A stretch of 64,000 bases of DNA, from positions 310,001 through 374,000 of the forward strand of contig NZ_RBZM01000008.1 in assembly GCF_003628305.1 (NCBI RefSeq). Reading direction: 5' to 3'. Under the pieces are notes generated by a model, which saw nothing but the letters and a program-made list of their open reading frames with translations, was not told where the DNA came from and did no database searches. The position numbers and the translations under genes were made by a program. Shown here piece by piece: positions 43,470 to 51,225 of the stretch; position 1 is the stretch's first letter; every line of letters starts with the position of its first letter. Origin of the DNA: Cohnella endophytica. GTDB lineage: Bacteria > Bacillota > Bacilli > Paenibacillales > Paenibacillaceae.

Positions 43470-43499
43470 ACTATACTCGATGGTCGCGGATGGTGTCAA
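43470..43499 (-). promoter_or_regulatory. Promoter of the secreted helical protein gene
   Basis: On the minus strand, TTGACA (complement of 43494-43499), an 18-base spacer and TATAGT (complement of 43470-43475). It places the transcript start about 30 bases upstream of the antiterminator, giving a leader of roughly 130 bases. Confidence 0.7.
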
Positions 43500-43503
43500 G
43501 GGG

Positions 43504-43531
43504 AGAGGAATGCACGAGACAGCATTCCTCT
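43504..43531. repeat. Perfect ten-base inverted repeat
   Basis: AGAGGAATGC (43504-43513) and GCATTCCTCT (43522-43531) with an 8-base spacer. There is no T-run on either side, so it is not an intrinsic terminator. It lies between the divergent helical-protein promoter and the GH130 gene and could be an operator or an mRNA hairpin. The rest of 43532-43740 shows only the GH130 ribosome site. Confidence 0.5.
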
Positions 43532-43740
43532 GCGGTTAAGCTTACGTTGATCTCGACGCGAAGCCGCTTCCTTCCGGGGAATGCTAAGCGGACGGATTTG
43601 ACCGACGTCGTCTTCAGCGGCGGCCTTCATCGCGAGCCGGACGGCGGATCTATACGCAGGCACCGGCGACGCGGAAGCGCAGCGTATTACGATCGCCGAT
43701 CCTTTTGTCCCATTCGAATAAAACCGAAGGAGATCTGATC

Positions 43741-44802
43741 ATGAAAGCGTATCGATATGAACAAAACCCGCTCCTAACGCCTCTCGACGTAAAGCCGCAT
43801 CATGCGGGCTTCGAAGTCATCGGCGCCTTTAATGCCGGAATCGCGACGTACGGCGGCGAGATTTTTATGCTGCTTCGAGTGGCGGAGCGCCCGATCAGCC
43901 CGAACCCGGGAATCGTGCTCGCGCCCGTCTACGATCCGGATAAGAACGGCGTCGAGCTCGTTGAAATCCGGAAGGACGACACCCGTTACGATTTCTCGGA
44001 TCCCCGCGTTATCGTCGATGTCACGGTCGGCTCCGGCTTCGCTTACTTGACCTCGCTATCGTATATCCGAATCGCCCGAAGCAAGGACGGCCGCCGTTTC
44101 GCCGTGGACGATAAGCCGTTCGTCTATCCGTCCCAGCGCCTCGAGACGTTCGGCATCGAAGATCCCCGCGTGACGCAGATCGGGGATACGTATTACGTGT
44201 ATTTCTCTGCCGTATCGCCGGTCGGGATCGGCGAATCGATGGTATCGACGAAGGATTTCGTGAACGTAACACATCATGGCATGATTTTCGGCCCGGACAA
44301 CAAGGACGTCCTGATTTTCCCGGAGAAGGTGAACGGCAAGTACTACGCGCTGCACCGCCCGACGGTGAAGAGCGTCGGGTATCCGGAAATTTGGATCGCC
44401 GAGTCCGACAATCTGCTCTACTGGGGTAACCATAAGCATTTGGCGGGTTTGCGGGGTGACATGTGGGACAGCGCCCGGATCGGCGGCGGCGCGGTTCCTT
44501 TCCGGACGGAGAAAGGGTGGTTGGAACTCTACCACGGCGCCACGAAAGAGCATCGTTACTGCATGGGGGCACTGCTGCTCGACCTTGACGATCCGTCCAA
44601 GGTGATCGCTCGTTCCGGCGTTCCCGTGCTTGAACCTATTGCCGACTACGAAGCGAACGGATTTTTCGGCGGGGTGGTTTTCTCTTGCGGGGTAATCGTG
44701 GAAGGCGACGTGGTGAAAATGTATTATGGCGCGGCGGATACGTCGATGGCTTGCGCGGAGCTCAGCTTGCAAGACATTTTGGACGGGTTAGTCTACCTTT
44801 AA
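43741..44802 (+). CDS. Glycoside hydrolase family 130 (beta-mannoside phosphorylase/hydrolase type)
   Basis: The protein has 353 residues; AAGGAG precedes ATG 43741. The five-bladed beta-propeller pattern of GH130 is visible: NPLLTPLDV, FEVIGAFNAGIATYGGEIFMLLRVAERP, YPSQRLETFGIEDPRVTQIGDTYYVYFSAVS, WDSARIGGGAVPFRTEKGWLELYHGA. There is no signal peptide. GH130 enzymes phosphorolyse or hydrolyse beta-1,2- or beta-1,4-linked mannosides in the cytoplasm. It stands alone, but its likely substrate class matches the beta-mannosidase locus at 57-64 kb. Confidence 0.88.
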   Translation: MKAYRYEQNPLLTPLDVKPHHAGFEVIGAFNAGIATYGGEIFMLLRVAERPISPNPGIVLAPVYDPDKNGVELVEIRKDDTRYDFSDPRVIVDVTVGSGFAYLTSLSYIRIARSKDGRRFAVDDKPFVYPSQRLETFGIEDPRVTQIGDTYYVYFSAVSPVGIGESMVSTKDFVNVTHHGMIFGPDNKDVLIFPEKVNGKYYALHRPTVKSVGYPEIWIAESDNLLYWGNHKHLAGLRGDMWDSARIGGGAVPFRTEKGWLELYHGATKEHRYCMGALLLDLDDPSKVIARSGVPVLEPIADYEANGFFGGVVFSCGVIVEGDVVKMYYGAADTSMACAELSLQDILDGLVYL

Positions 44803-44822
44803 GAAGGGAGCCCGCTTACTGT

Positions 44823-45503
44823 TTAGAACAAAGCCATCTGCTCCTCGATCAACTCCGGCGCGTCGTTCTTGACGTTGCCGACGAGCGGCGACACCGGATA
44901 CGCGCGCATCCGCGACGCTTCGTACGGCAAAAGAAGTCCCGTCAGCAGTCCGACGTCGTCGTTGCCGCGATCCAGCCAAGCCGCCTCGTCCTCCGGACGC
45001 AAAATTACCGGCATCCGATCGTGGATGCCGGCCATCAGGCTGTTCGGCGTCGTCGTGATGATCGTGCACGTGCTTATTTTGCGCCCGTCCGGCGCTTGCC
45101 ATGTATCGTACAACGCGGCCATCGAGAAGACGGCCCCGTCCTTCATCGTAATCCGCATCGGCTGCTTCTCGTTCCCGCTCTTTTTCCACTCGTAGAACCC
45201 GTCTGCGGGCACGATTGCCCTTTTTCGCCGGATCAATCCCTTGAACGAAGCTTTCTCCAGAATTGTCTCCGCCCGCGCGTTGATCATCTTGCTGCCGATT
45301 TTGTCGTCCTTCGCCCAAGAAGGTACGAGTCCCCAGCGCAGCTCGCCGAGCCGGTTGTTCTCCCCATCGTTCACGACGGCCGGCACGGTCTGCATCGGGG
45401 CCAAGTTATAGCGCGGCGTACGGTAATAAGTGGTCGGCACCTCGCTTAAGTACCGCATCATTAGCTCTTCCATGGACACCACGATCGTATATCTTCCGCA
45501 CAT
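44823..45503 (-). CDS. yedK: SOS-response-associated peptidase / abasic-site shield (YedK/HMCES family)
   Basis: The protein has 226 residues. The mature catalytic Cys2 (MCGRYT), N33 (RYNLAP), E105 (PADGFYEW) and H161 (HDRMPVIL) are the conserved active-site residues. The family forms a stable thiazolidine cross-link between Cys2 and abasic sites in single-stranded DNA. It is transcribed divergently from the LexA-box-controlled polymerase gene. The LexA boxes lie over 150 bases from its start, so shared control is possible but not shown. Confidence 0.94.
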   Translation of the reverse strand: MCGRYTIVVSMEELMMRYLSEVPTTYYRTPRYNLAPMQTVPAVVNDGENNRLGELRWGLVPSWAKDDKIGSKMINARAETILEKASFKGLIRRKRAIVPADGFYEWKKSGNEKQPMRITMKDGAVFSMAALYDTWQAPDGRKISTCTIITTTPNSLMAGIHDRMPVILRPEDEAAWLDRGNDDVGLLTGLLLPYEASRMRAYPVSPLVGNVKNDAPELIEEQMALF

Positions 45504-45653
45504 CGTACGTCCCTCCTAATGTTCTCAGTATAAAGGGAACGCGAACAAAAATAAACAAGAGCGGAACAACCCTCTCCCTCATGGCGGTAGCCGCTTACAA
45601 TGCGCGGGCAGTCGCTCTATTTCGGACATGCCGAATAATTTGCCACTTGCACG

Positions 45654-45691
45654 GGAACAATTGTTCGTAATAAGATAAGAACAAATGTTCC
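45654..45691. promoter_or_regulatory. Two LexA (SOS) boxes
   Basis: GGAACAATTGTTCG (45654-45667) and AGAACAAATGTTCC (45678-45691) each match the Gram-positive LexA consensus GAACnnnnGTTC exactly. They are spaced 24 bases centre to centre and end 20 bases before the polymerase start codon. Expression of the polymerase operon should rise after DNA damage. Confidence 0.9.
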
Positions 45692-45710
45692 TATTTGGGA
45701 GTGAAAAAAC

Positions 45711-46970
45711 ATGTCTCCTGAGCGTACGATTTTTTTGGTCGACGGCCAATCTTTTTACGCATCCGTGGAGAAAGCCGCCCATCCGGAGTATCGCGACAGA
45801 CCGGTGGCGGTCGGGGACCCCGAGAGAAAGTCGGGAATTATTCTGGCGGCTTGCCCGCTGGCCAAATCGAAGGGAGTCACGACGGCGGAGAGAATAGGGG
45901 AAGCGCTCGTGAAATGCCCGGACCTGGTCGTCATCCGGCCGAGAATGCAACGTTATATTACGATATCGCTCTTGATCACGGAAATATTCGAGTCCATTAC
46001 GGATCAAGTCGAGCCGTATTCGATCGACGAGCAGTTTCTGGACGTGACGGGATCCGTCGGAACGTTCGGTTCCCCGGACGAAATCGCCCGTTCTATCCAA
46101 CAGCGCATCCAACTATCCACGGGCGTTTGGTCGAGGGTCGGGATCGGTCCGACGAAAATTCTCGCTAAGATGGCCACGGACAATTTTTCGAAAAAACGAC
46201 CGGAGGGCATATTCCAATTGGATTATCGCAACATTGAAAACGAGCTGTGGCCGCTCCCCGTCCACCATATGTTCATGGTCGGATCCCGCATGACCAAGCA
46301 TTTTATGTACATGGGGCTTCAGACGATCGGGGATATCGCGAGAATGCCGCTTGCCGATTTCAAGAAGCGGTTGAGGCAACGAATGGGCAAACAAAGCGAC
46401 ATTCAGGCGGAATATTATTGGCAGACGGCGCGGGGGATCGATCCGAGTCCGGTCGTGTCGTCCATTCGAGGCAACTTGAAGTCGGTTAGTCACGGCAAGG
46501 CACTGCGAAGCAGTCTTTACCGCAAATTGCCGGATATCGAAGTCGTGCTTCTGGAACTGGTCGTGGAGGTGTGCAGAAGGGCGCGAAGGCTCGGGTATCA
46601 AGGCCGGGTCGTGTCCGTTGGGGCCGCCGAGACGGACGGGGAACGGTCATCCGGCTTCGGGAGGCAAACGACTTTGCAGCATCCGACATCGCTCACGCAC
46701 GAAGTCGCGGAGGCGGCCCGGAAGCTGTTCGAGGACAATTGGAAGGGACTCCCGGTCAGCCATCTCTATATCTCATTGACGCAACTCTCCGATGACAGCA
46801 CGTATCAACTTACACTTTTCGAGGATCGGGCCGAGGCTTACGATATCGAGCGGGCCACCGATGGAATCAAGGATCGCTACGGAAGCGGCGCGATCATGCG
46901 CGCCTCGTCGCTGCTCGCTTCCGGCGTGGCCAAGGAACGGTCCGAGCAAATCGGGGGGCACTACAAATGA
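45711..46970 (+). CDS. uvrX: Y-family DNA polymerase, UvrX-like
   Basis: The protein has 419 residues. Palm motifs: D11 in FLVDGQSFYASVEK with steric-gate Y16, and SIDEQFLDVT with D106 and E107. Thumb and little-finger regions follow (GIGPTKILAKMATDNFSKKRPEGIF). It performs error-prone lesion bypass. Two LexA boxes lie immediately upstream. The stop codon overlaps the next gene by four bases. It resembles UvrX/YqjW of Bacillus more than DinB, from the operon context and the altered IDEQF motif. Confidence 0.9.
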   Translation: MSPERTIFLVDGQSFYASVEKAAHPEYRDRPVAVGDPERKSGIILAACPLAKSKGVTTAERIGEALVKCPDLVVIRPRMQRYITISLLITEIFESITDQVEPYSIDEQFLDVTGSVGTFGSPDEIARSIQQRIQLSTGVWSRVGIGPTKILAKMATDNFSKKRPEGIFQLDYRNIENELWPLPVHHMFMVGSRMTKHFMYMGLQTIGDIARMPLADFKKRLRQRMGKQSDIQAEYYWQTARGIDPSPVVSSIRGNLKSVSHGKALRSSLYRKLPDIEVVLLELVVEVCRRARRLGYQGRVVSVGAAETDGERSSGFGRQTTLQHPTSLTHEVAEAARKLFEDNWKGLPVSHLYISLTQLSDDSTYQLTLFEDRAEAYDIERATDGIKDRYGSGAIMRASSLLASGVAKERSEQIGGHYK

Positions 46971-47467
46971 CCAAACTGGACGGGAACGAACGCTGGAAAT
47001 CGAAAATGCTATTGACCGAACACCAAGAACAATACCAGAATCGCCACAACAAAACGCTGACGGGAAGGGCGACTAACGAGGAGCTTACGATGATCCGCGA
47101 CGTGATCATGTTCCCGCACATGCTGACGATGAGCGATAAGAGCCTTCAGGAAGTGAGAAGGACGCCTAATTTATATAAAAGGCTTTTCGAGCAAGCGGTC
47201 CAACTGATCATGAACAAGATTAGCAAGGATCTGTTCGCCCTCCGCCGAGAGCTGAAAAACCGCAACATCAAAGTGTTCGACGACGAGACGGCGGACGGGA
47301 TCATCTACCATCGTTACGTTTGCCGGGGGTACGAGGATAAGTTCGGAATCGTCCGCGAGACTTTGCGCTCGGAGATCAGCGTACGGCTTGCCCAGTATGC
47401 CTCGTCGGTCTTCCATCCGGAATCGGAAGGGAATAAGCCGCCTTCTAAAGGGCACGATGCTCCATGA
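46967..47467 (+). CDS. Unknown protein co-translated with the SOS polymerase
   Basis: The protein has 166 residues and its start overlaps the polymerase stop (ATGA). It is charged and mostly helical, with no signal or membrane segment. Its opening (ERWKSKMLLTEH) faintly recalls YolD-like proteins that accompany Y-family polymerases, but the rest (MIRDVIMFPHMLTMSDKSLQEV; ELKNRNIKVFDDETADGIIYHRYVCRGYEDKFGIVRE) does not fit that shorter family. It is probably an accessory or regulator of translesion synthesis. The last 23 bases overlap the converging GNAT gene. Confidence 0.75.
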   Translation: MTKLDGNERWKSKMLLTEHQEQYQNRHNKTLTGRATNEELTMIRDVIMFPHMLTMSDKSLQEVRRTPNLYKRLFEQAVQLIMNKISKDLFALRRELKNRNIKVFDDETADGIIYHRYVCRGYEDKFGIVRETLRSEISVRLAQYASSVFHPESEGNKPPSKGHDAP

Positions 47468-47885
47468 GAAAATAAGGGCCGTTGGGACCGGAACCTTCTT
47501 CTATAATTCGCCAGCCTTGGGAGCGATAGAAGGCGAGGGCTGCCTCGTTCTCGGAGATACACTTCAGAGTAAGCGCCGGAGGAGAGGGGAAAGCCTCGTA
47601 GCACGCGTGCAGCAACGCGGCTCCGACTCCTTGGCGGGCGCAATCGGGATGAACGTAGAGATGATGAATAAAATGATCCGGGACCCATATTCCCGCGAAG
47701 CCAAGGATACGCGAGTCCTTCTCGGCGACGAGCACGAGTTCGCCTTCGGAATCGCGGTCGAAATCCTCGGGTAGAAGCTGGGACTTGTCTAGCCAATGGA
47801 AGGTTTGAGCACGGGATTCCAAGTAAATGGTCCGCAATGACGCCAAGTCTCGCGCAACCGCCGGTCGAACGCTGAGCCCCGCCAC
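47445..47885 (-). CDS. GNAT-family N-acetyltransferase
   Basis: The protein has 146 residues, GTG start directly after the stop of the DUF1697 gene. Acetyl-CoA-binding motif A is visible as LYVHPDCARQGVGAALLHACYEAF, followed by NEAALAFYRSQGWR. The acetyl acceptor is not predictable. The 3' end overlaps the convergent SOS-operon gene by 23 bases. Confidence 0.9.
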   Translation of the reverse strand: MAGLSVRPAVARDLASLRTIYLESRAQTFHWLDKSQLLPEDFDRDSEGELVLVAEKDSRILGFAGIWVPDHFIHHLYVHPDCARQGVGAALLHACYEAFPSPPALTLKCISENEAALAFYRSQGWRIIEEGSGPNGPYFLMEHRAL

Positions 47886-48452
47886 TTACGGGGCCTCCGA
47901 TTCGATCTCTTTGCACAACTCGGCCAGCTTGTTCATCGTTTTCCAATTGCGCACCGTCATGGCGACGCCCAGCTTCTGCAGGTTAACCGAGAGCTTGGAA
48001 TCCAAGATGCTTTGGTGGAACAGCTGATAGATCTCGAGACCTTCGACGTGGTACTTGTCCTTCTCGTAAGTGCCTAATCGAGCTATGGCTTCGGGCTTCG
48101 GCAACTCCTCGAGCATGGCGACGTAGAGCACTTCCTTGCCGGGAGAGGCTTCCGCCGCCGCTCGTATCTCGTCTTCCGAGAAGGGAAGGCGAGCGATAAT
48201 CCGATCGATGTCGGTTTGTTTTCTTAGAATGACGCGGATTCTGAAGCCGAACGTTTTCTCGATCGCGTTCTCGAGCCGTATACGCAACGGATCGGACTCC
48301 TCGTCGGAGACGAATAGCACGTTGCCGCTTTGGATGTAGGTACGCACTTTGTCCAAGCCAAGCCCTTCGAACATCGTCTTGAGCTCGGCCATCTTGATCT
48401 TATTGTTTCCGCCAACGTTAATTCCCCGCAACAATGCCATATAAATGGCCAT
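47886..48452 (-). CDS. DUF1697 family protein
   Basis: The protein has 188 residues. The N-terminal MALLRGINVGGNNKIKMAELKTMFEGLGLDKVRTYIQSGNVLF is the DUF1697 hallmark. A second alpha/beta half ends in DSKLSVNLQKLGVAMTVRNWKTMNKLAEL. The family is widespread and has no assigned reaction. It is immediately followed by the GNAT gene, so the two form one operon. Confidence 0.9.
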   Translation of the reverse strand: MAIYMALLRGINVGGNNKIKMAELKTMFEGLGLDKVRTYIQSGNVLFVSDEESDPLRIRLENAIEKTFGFRIRVILRKQTDIDRIIARLPFSEDEIRAAAEASPGKEVLYVAMLEELPKPEAIARLGTYEKDKYHVEGLEIYQLFHQSILDSKLSVNLQKLGVAMTVRNWKTMNKLAELCKEIESEAP

Positions 48453-48608
48453 GCTCCCACGCTCCCGAGTAGACTCTTTTTCTTCTATTTACCAGTATAC
48501 CGCAAGGAATATGATATAATCGACCCTAATAGCGTTTAACTCGCGTGGGCCCGAATCAACCGCATGCAGGGCGAGCGCGAACCCAGTCGACCGCCGCGGA
48601 GGCCCTTC

Positions 48609-49454
48609 ATGTACGAAAGACTACTGCCCCCTATTCAGACTTACGAAGCAAGAGACGGAAAATCGTTATGCTATCGCCATTACGAAGCGCAGTCGGACAA
48701 ACTGCTCATCCTGCTGCACGGTATATCGGAAGACGGGCAATATCTCCATCCGCTAGCCGATTTTATAGCGAAGCGGAGGCTCGCTCAAGTCATCGTGCCC
48801 GATCTGCGAGGCTACGGGTTGCACCCGGTTCGCAGGGGCGACGTCGAATACGTCGGACAGCACGATCACGATATCGAAGATTTGACGCAGTGGCTGAAAC
48901 GCCGCAACGTGAAATATAGAACGCTTGTCATGGGAGGACACTCCGGGGGTGGGGCGAACGTCATTCGTCTAGCTACCCACCGATTGGCGAAGGAAATAGG
49001 CGGCTATCTTCTTCTCGCACCCTCCATTCATCCGAAAGCGCCGATCAACCATGAGAAAGACCCATGGAGCGCGATTCAGCTTCGCAAGAACAGAATCGCG
49101 ACTCTTAACGTGCTTAACGCGGTCGGTCTCCGGTACCTGAACGGCCTGGTCGTCATGTCGAACGACAAGCCGATCGCCGGCAGGCATGGCAGAGAGACGC
49201 TTGAGCTTAGCTATCGCCTGCTGATGTCCAGGACGACTAAGCGTAAGTACGAACGGAGCTTGCGGGCGATGACCCAGCCGACGCTCGTGCTCGTCGGGGA
49301 GAAAGAAGAAGTGTTCATCTCGGGACAATACGCGCCGCTCTTCGCCGAGTACAACCAAGCGAAGGTCGAGATGATCCTCGACGCCGACCACGACGGCATC
49401 CTCTCGAACGAAGATACCTTCAAGGAAGTGGAACGCTGGCTGTCGGGGCTGTAG
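48609..49454 (+). CDS. Alpha/beta hydrolase (serine hydrolase fold)
   Basis: The protein has 281 residues; ATG 48609 follows GGAGG. The oxyanion region LILLHGISEDG, the nucleophile elbow GGHSGGG and a C-terminal ADHDGIL histidine fit the alpha/beta hydrolase catalytic triad. No signal peptide. The family is lysophospholipase/esterase-like; substrate unknown. A TATAAT -10 at 48515-48520 lies upstream. The 51-bp repeat array begins 15 bases after the stop. Confidence 0.87.
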   Translation: MYERLLPPIQTYEARDGKSLCYRHYEAQSDKLLILLHGISEDGQYLHPLADFIAKRRLAQVIVPDLRGYGLHPVRRGDVEYVGQHDHDIEDLTQWLKRRNVKYRTLVMGGHSGGGANVIRLATHRLAKEIGGYLLLAPSIHPKAPINHEKDPWSAIQLRKNRIATLNVLNAVGLRYLNGLVVMSNDKPIAGRHGRETLELSYRLLMSRTTKRKYERSLRAMTQPTLVLVGEKEEVFISGQYAPLFAEYNQAKVEMILDADHDGILSNEDTFKEVERWLSGL

Positions 49455-49469
49455 CTTTGAATAAAGTAA

Positions 49470-50044
49470 GGTCCTCCCAGACCACTAATAAGCTCGCTGC
49501 CGCACGATTCGCCGAAATAAGGTCCTCCCAGACCACTAATAAGCTCGTCGTCGCACGATTCGCCGAAATAAGGTCCTTCCAGACCACTAATAAGCTCGTC
49601 GTCGCACGATTCGCCGAAATAAGGTCCTCCCAGACCACTAATAAGCTCGTCGTCGCACAATTCGCCGAAATAAGGTCCTCCCAGACCACTAATAAGCTCG
49701 CTGTCGCAGGTTTCGCCGAAATAAGGTCCTCCCAGACCACTAATAAGCTCGTCGTCGCACGATTCGCCGAAATAAGGTCCTCCCAGACCACTAATAAGCT
49801 CACCGTCGCACGATTCGCCGAAATAAGGTCCTCCCAGACCACTAATAAGCTCACCGTCGCACAATTCGCCGAAATAAGGTCCTCCCAGACCACTAATAAG
49901 CTCACCGTCGCACGATTCGCCGAAATAGGGTCCTCCCAGACCACTAATAAGCTCGTCGCCACACAATTCGTCGAAATAAGGTCCTCCCAGACCACTAATA
50001 AGCTCGTCGTCGCACGATTCGCCGAAGTAAGGTCCTTCCAGGTC
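49470..50044. repeat. Tandem array, 11 copies of a 51-bp unit plus a partial copy
   Basis: Full copies begin at 49470 and every 51 bases to 49980, with a partial twelfth at 50031-50044. Each unit opens GGTCCTCCCAGACCACTAAT and continues AAGCTC, a variable GTCGTCGCACGA-type core and TTCGCCGAAATAA. Copies differ at a few core positions. Because 51 is a multiple of three and no stop falls in some frames, long open frames appear on both strands (a 17-residue repeat such as GLGGPYFGESCDDELIS on the minus strand). None has a convincing ribosome site. There are no spacers, so it is not a CRISPR array. Confidence 0.92.
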
Positions 50045-50165
50045 CTTAATCGCTCTCGCCCTCGTCCCCTGCCTCAAACCGCCTAGTTGCTCTCTCCGTC
50101 CTGCCTTCGATGGGGCCATTTCTACTCGGATACTCGAATAAATCCCAGGAAGACGGCAAACCTAC

Positions 50166-50216
50166 TTGCATCCCGATAACCTCTATGTTATTCTCTGTTT
50201 GAACGTTCATTCAAAC
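50166..50216 (+). promoter_or_regulatory. Promoter and putative operator of the tetR-like gene
   Basis: TTGCAT (50166-50171), a 17-base spacer and TATTCT (50189-50194) form a promoter. It is followed at once by GTTTGAACGTTCATTCAAAC (50197-50216), an inverted repeat with GTTTGAA/TTCAAAC arms. A related palindrome stands before the MMPL gene at 51012. Position and shape fit a TetR autorepression site. Confidence 0.65.
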
Positions 50217-50233
50217 CGTGAAACGCAAGCTAC

Positions 50234-50324
50234 AAAACGCAAAACGCAAAACGCAAAACGCAAAACGCAAAACGCAAAACGCAAAACGCAAAACGCAAAA
50301 CGCAAAACGCAAAACGCAAAACGC
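50234..50324. repeat. Thirteen tandem copies of AAAACGC in the tetR leader
   Basis: Perfect 7-bp units run from 50234 to 50324. The array is flanked on both sides by the same short sequence (ACGCAAGCTACA), and further out by ATTCAAACCGT. It lies between the promoter/operator and the start codon of the TetR gene, hence in the untranslated leader. Perfect short repeats of this length are prone to slippage. Confidence 0.93.
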
Positions 50325-50390
50325 AAGCTACACAACCATTCAAACCGTATAACCATGAGTCCCATTCCATAAAATGCAGGGTGTGTGCCG

Positions 50391-50987
50391 ATGACAGACG
50401 CAGACAAGAGAGACAGAATTATCGCGGCCGCTTACGAAGTGTTATCGGAGAAGGGCTACGACAAAGCCTCCACGAAGGAAATCGCGAACACGGCCGGAGT
50501 GGCGCAAGGGCTGATCAACTATTATTTCTCGAGCAAGGATCTGCTGTTCGCGGAAGTGTTCCGCAGGCAGACGATTAATTTTTGCGCTTCTTTCGACCAT
50601 CTGATCGAGCCTAATCAATCGGAGCTTAATCCGGAAAGTATTTTGAAGCTGCTGGAAGTGTCCAAGAAGCGGGCGCTCGAGGAGCAGGACTGGTTCCGTC
50701 TGCGCCAAGAATTGTTCGCCATCGGATTGCGTAACGACGCGGCCCGCGAGACGTTAAGGGAAATGCTGCAGACGGAACGGCAGCATATTAGCGCCAGGGT
50801 CGCCGAAATTTCGGGTCTTCCGAGGAGCTTCACGGACGTGTTCGCTTCGATTTTTTACTCCGTTTTCGAAGGCTTGAGCTTGCAGAAAGTCGCGGATTCA
50901 ACATTCGAGTACGACCAGGCTTACGCGATGGTAGCCGAGATGCTCGGCGCGTATTACGAGAAATTGAGCAAGCAGAGAGAATCGTGA
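50391..50987 (+). CDS. TetR/AcrR-family transcriptional regulator
   Basis: The protein has 198 residues from ATG 50391 (AGGGTG seven bases upstream); an in-frame GTG at 50385 is the alternative. The N-terminal helix-turn-helix is typical: DRIIAAAYEVLSEKGYDKASTKEIANTAGVAQGLINYYFSSKDLLFAEVF. The C-terminal ligand domain is helical. It lies directly upstream of an MMPL transporter gene, and similar palindromes precede both, so it probably represses itself and the transporter. Confidence 0.9.
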   Translation: MTDADKRDRIIAAAYEVLSEKGYDKASTKEIANTAGVAQGLINYYFSSKDLLFAEVFRRQTINFCASFDHLIEPNQSELNPESILKLLEVSKKRALEEQDWFRLRQELFAIGLRNDAARETLREMLQTERQHISARVAEISGLPRSFTDVFASIFYSVFEGLSLQKVADSTFEYDQAYAMVAEMLGAYYEKLSKQRES

Positions 50988-51011
50988 AAGCGGCTCTTTC
51001 TTTTTTCCTTA

Positions 51012-51031
51012 TTGTTTGAATGATCAAACAA
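51012..51031. promoter_or_regulatory. Putative TetR operator before the MMPL gene
   Basis: TTGTTTGAATGATCAAACAA is a palindrome with perfect 8-base arms and a 4-base centre. It shares GTTTGAATGA with the reverse complement of the element at 50197-50216. It lies about 195 bases before the MMPL start. Confidence 0.65.
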
Positions 51032-51073
51032 TATAGGGCATATATCATTAATGGATTCAAGGGGGACCAATGG

Positions 51074-51158
51074 AATCAAGGTATTAAGGCAATCAATAGA
51101 ATCAAGGTACCAACGCAATCAAGGTATTATGGCAATCAAGGCACTAAGGTACCAACGC
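51074..51158. repeat. Degenerate 17-bp repeats before the MMPL gene
   Basis: Copies: AATCAAGGTATTAAGGC (51074), AATCAAGGTACCAACGC (51100), AATCAAGGTATTATGGC (51117) and a longer copy starting AATCAAGGCACTAAGG (51134-51158). Partial related sequences extend on both sides (about 51048-51170). The repeats lie in the leader between the palindrome and the MMPL ribosome site. No function is evident. Confidence 0.75.
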
Positions 51159-51225
51159 AATCATTCCATTAGGCGAAGAAACCCGGAAACAACAAACTTA
51201 TAAAACAGAAAGACGGTGGAGAAGT

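Noticed and set aside
49470-50044. CRISPR array
   Set aside because: The repeats are directly abutting with no unique spacers, and no cas genes are present.
49211-50119. A 302-codon minus-strand frame and other long frames through the 51-bp array as a repeat-protein gene
   Set aside because: The frames stay open mainly because the unit length is a multiple of three. There is no good ribosome site, and this frame runs on into the antisense of the alpha/beta hydrolase gene. Kept as a finding, not as a gene.
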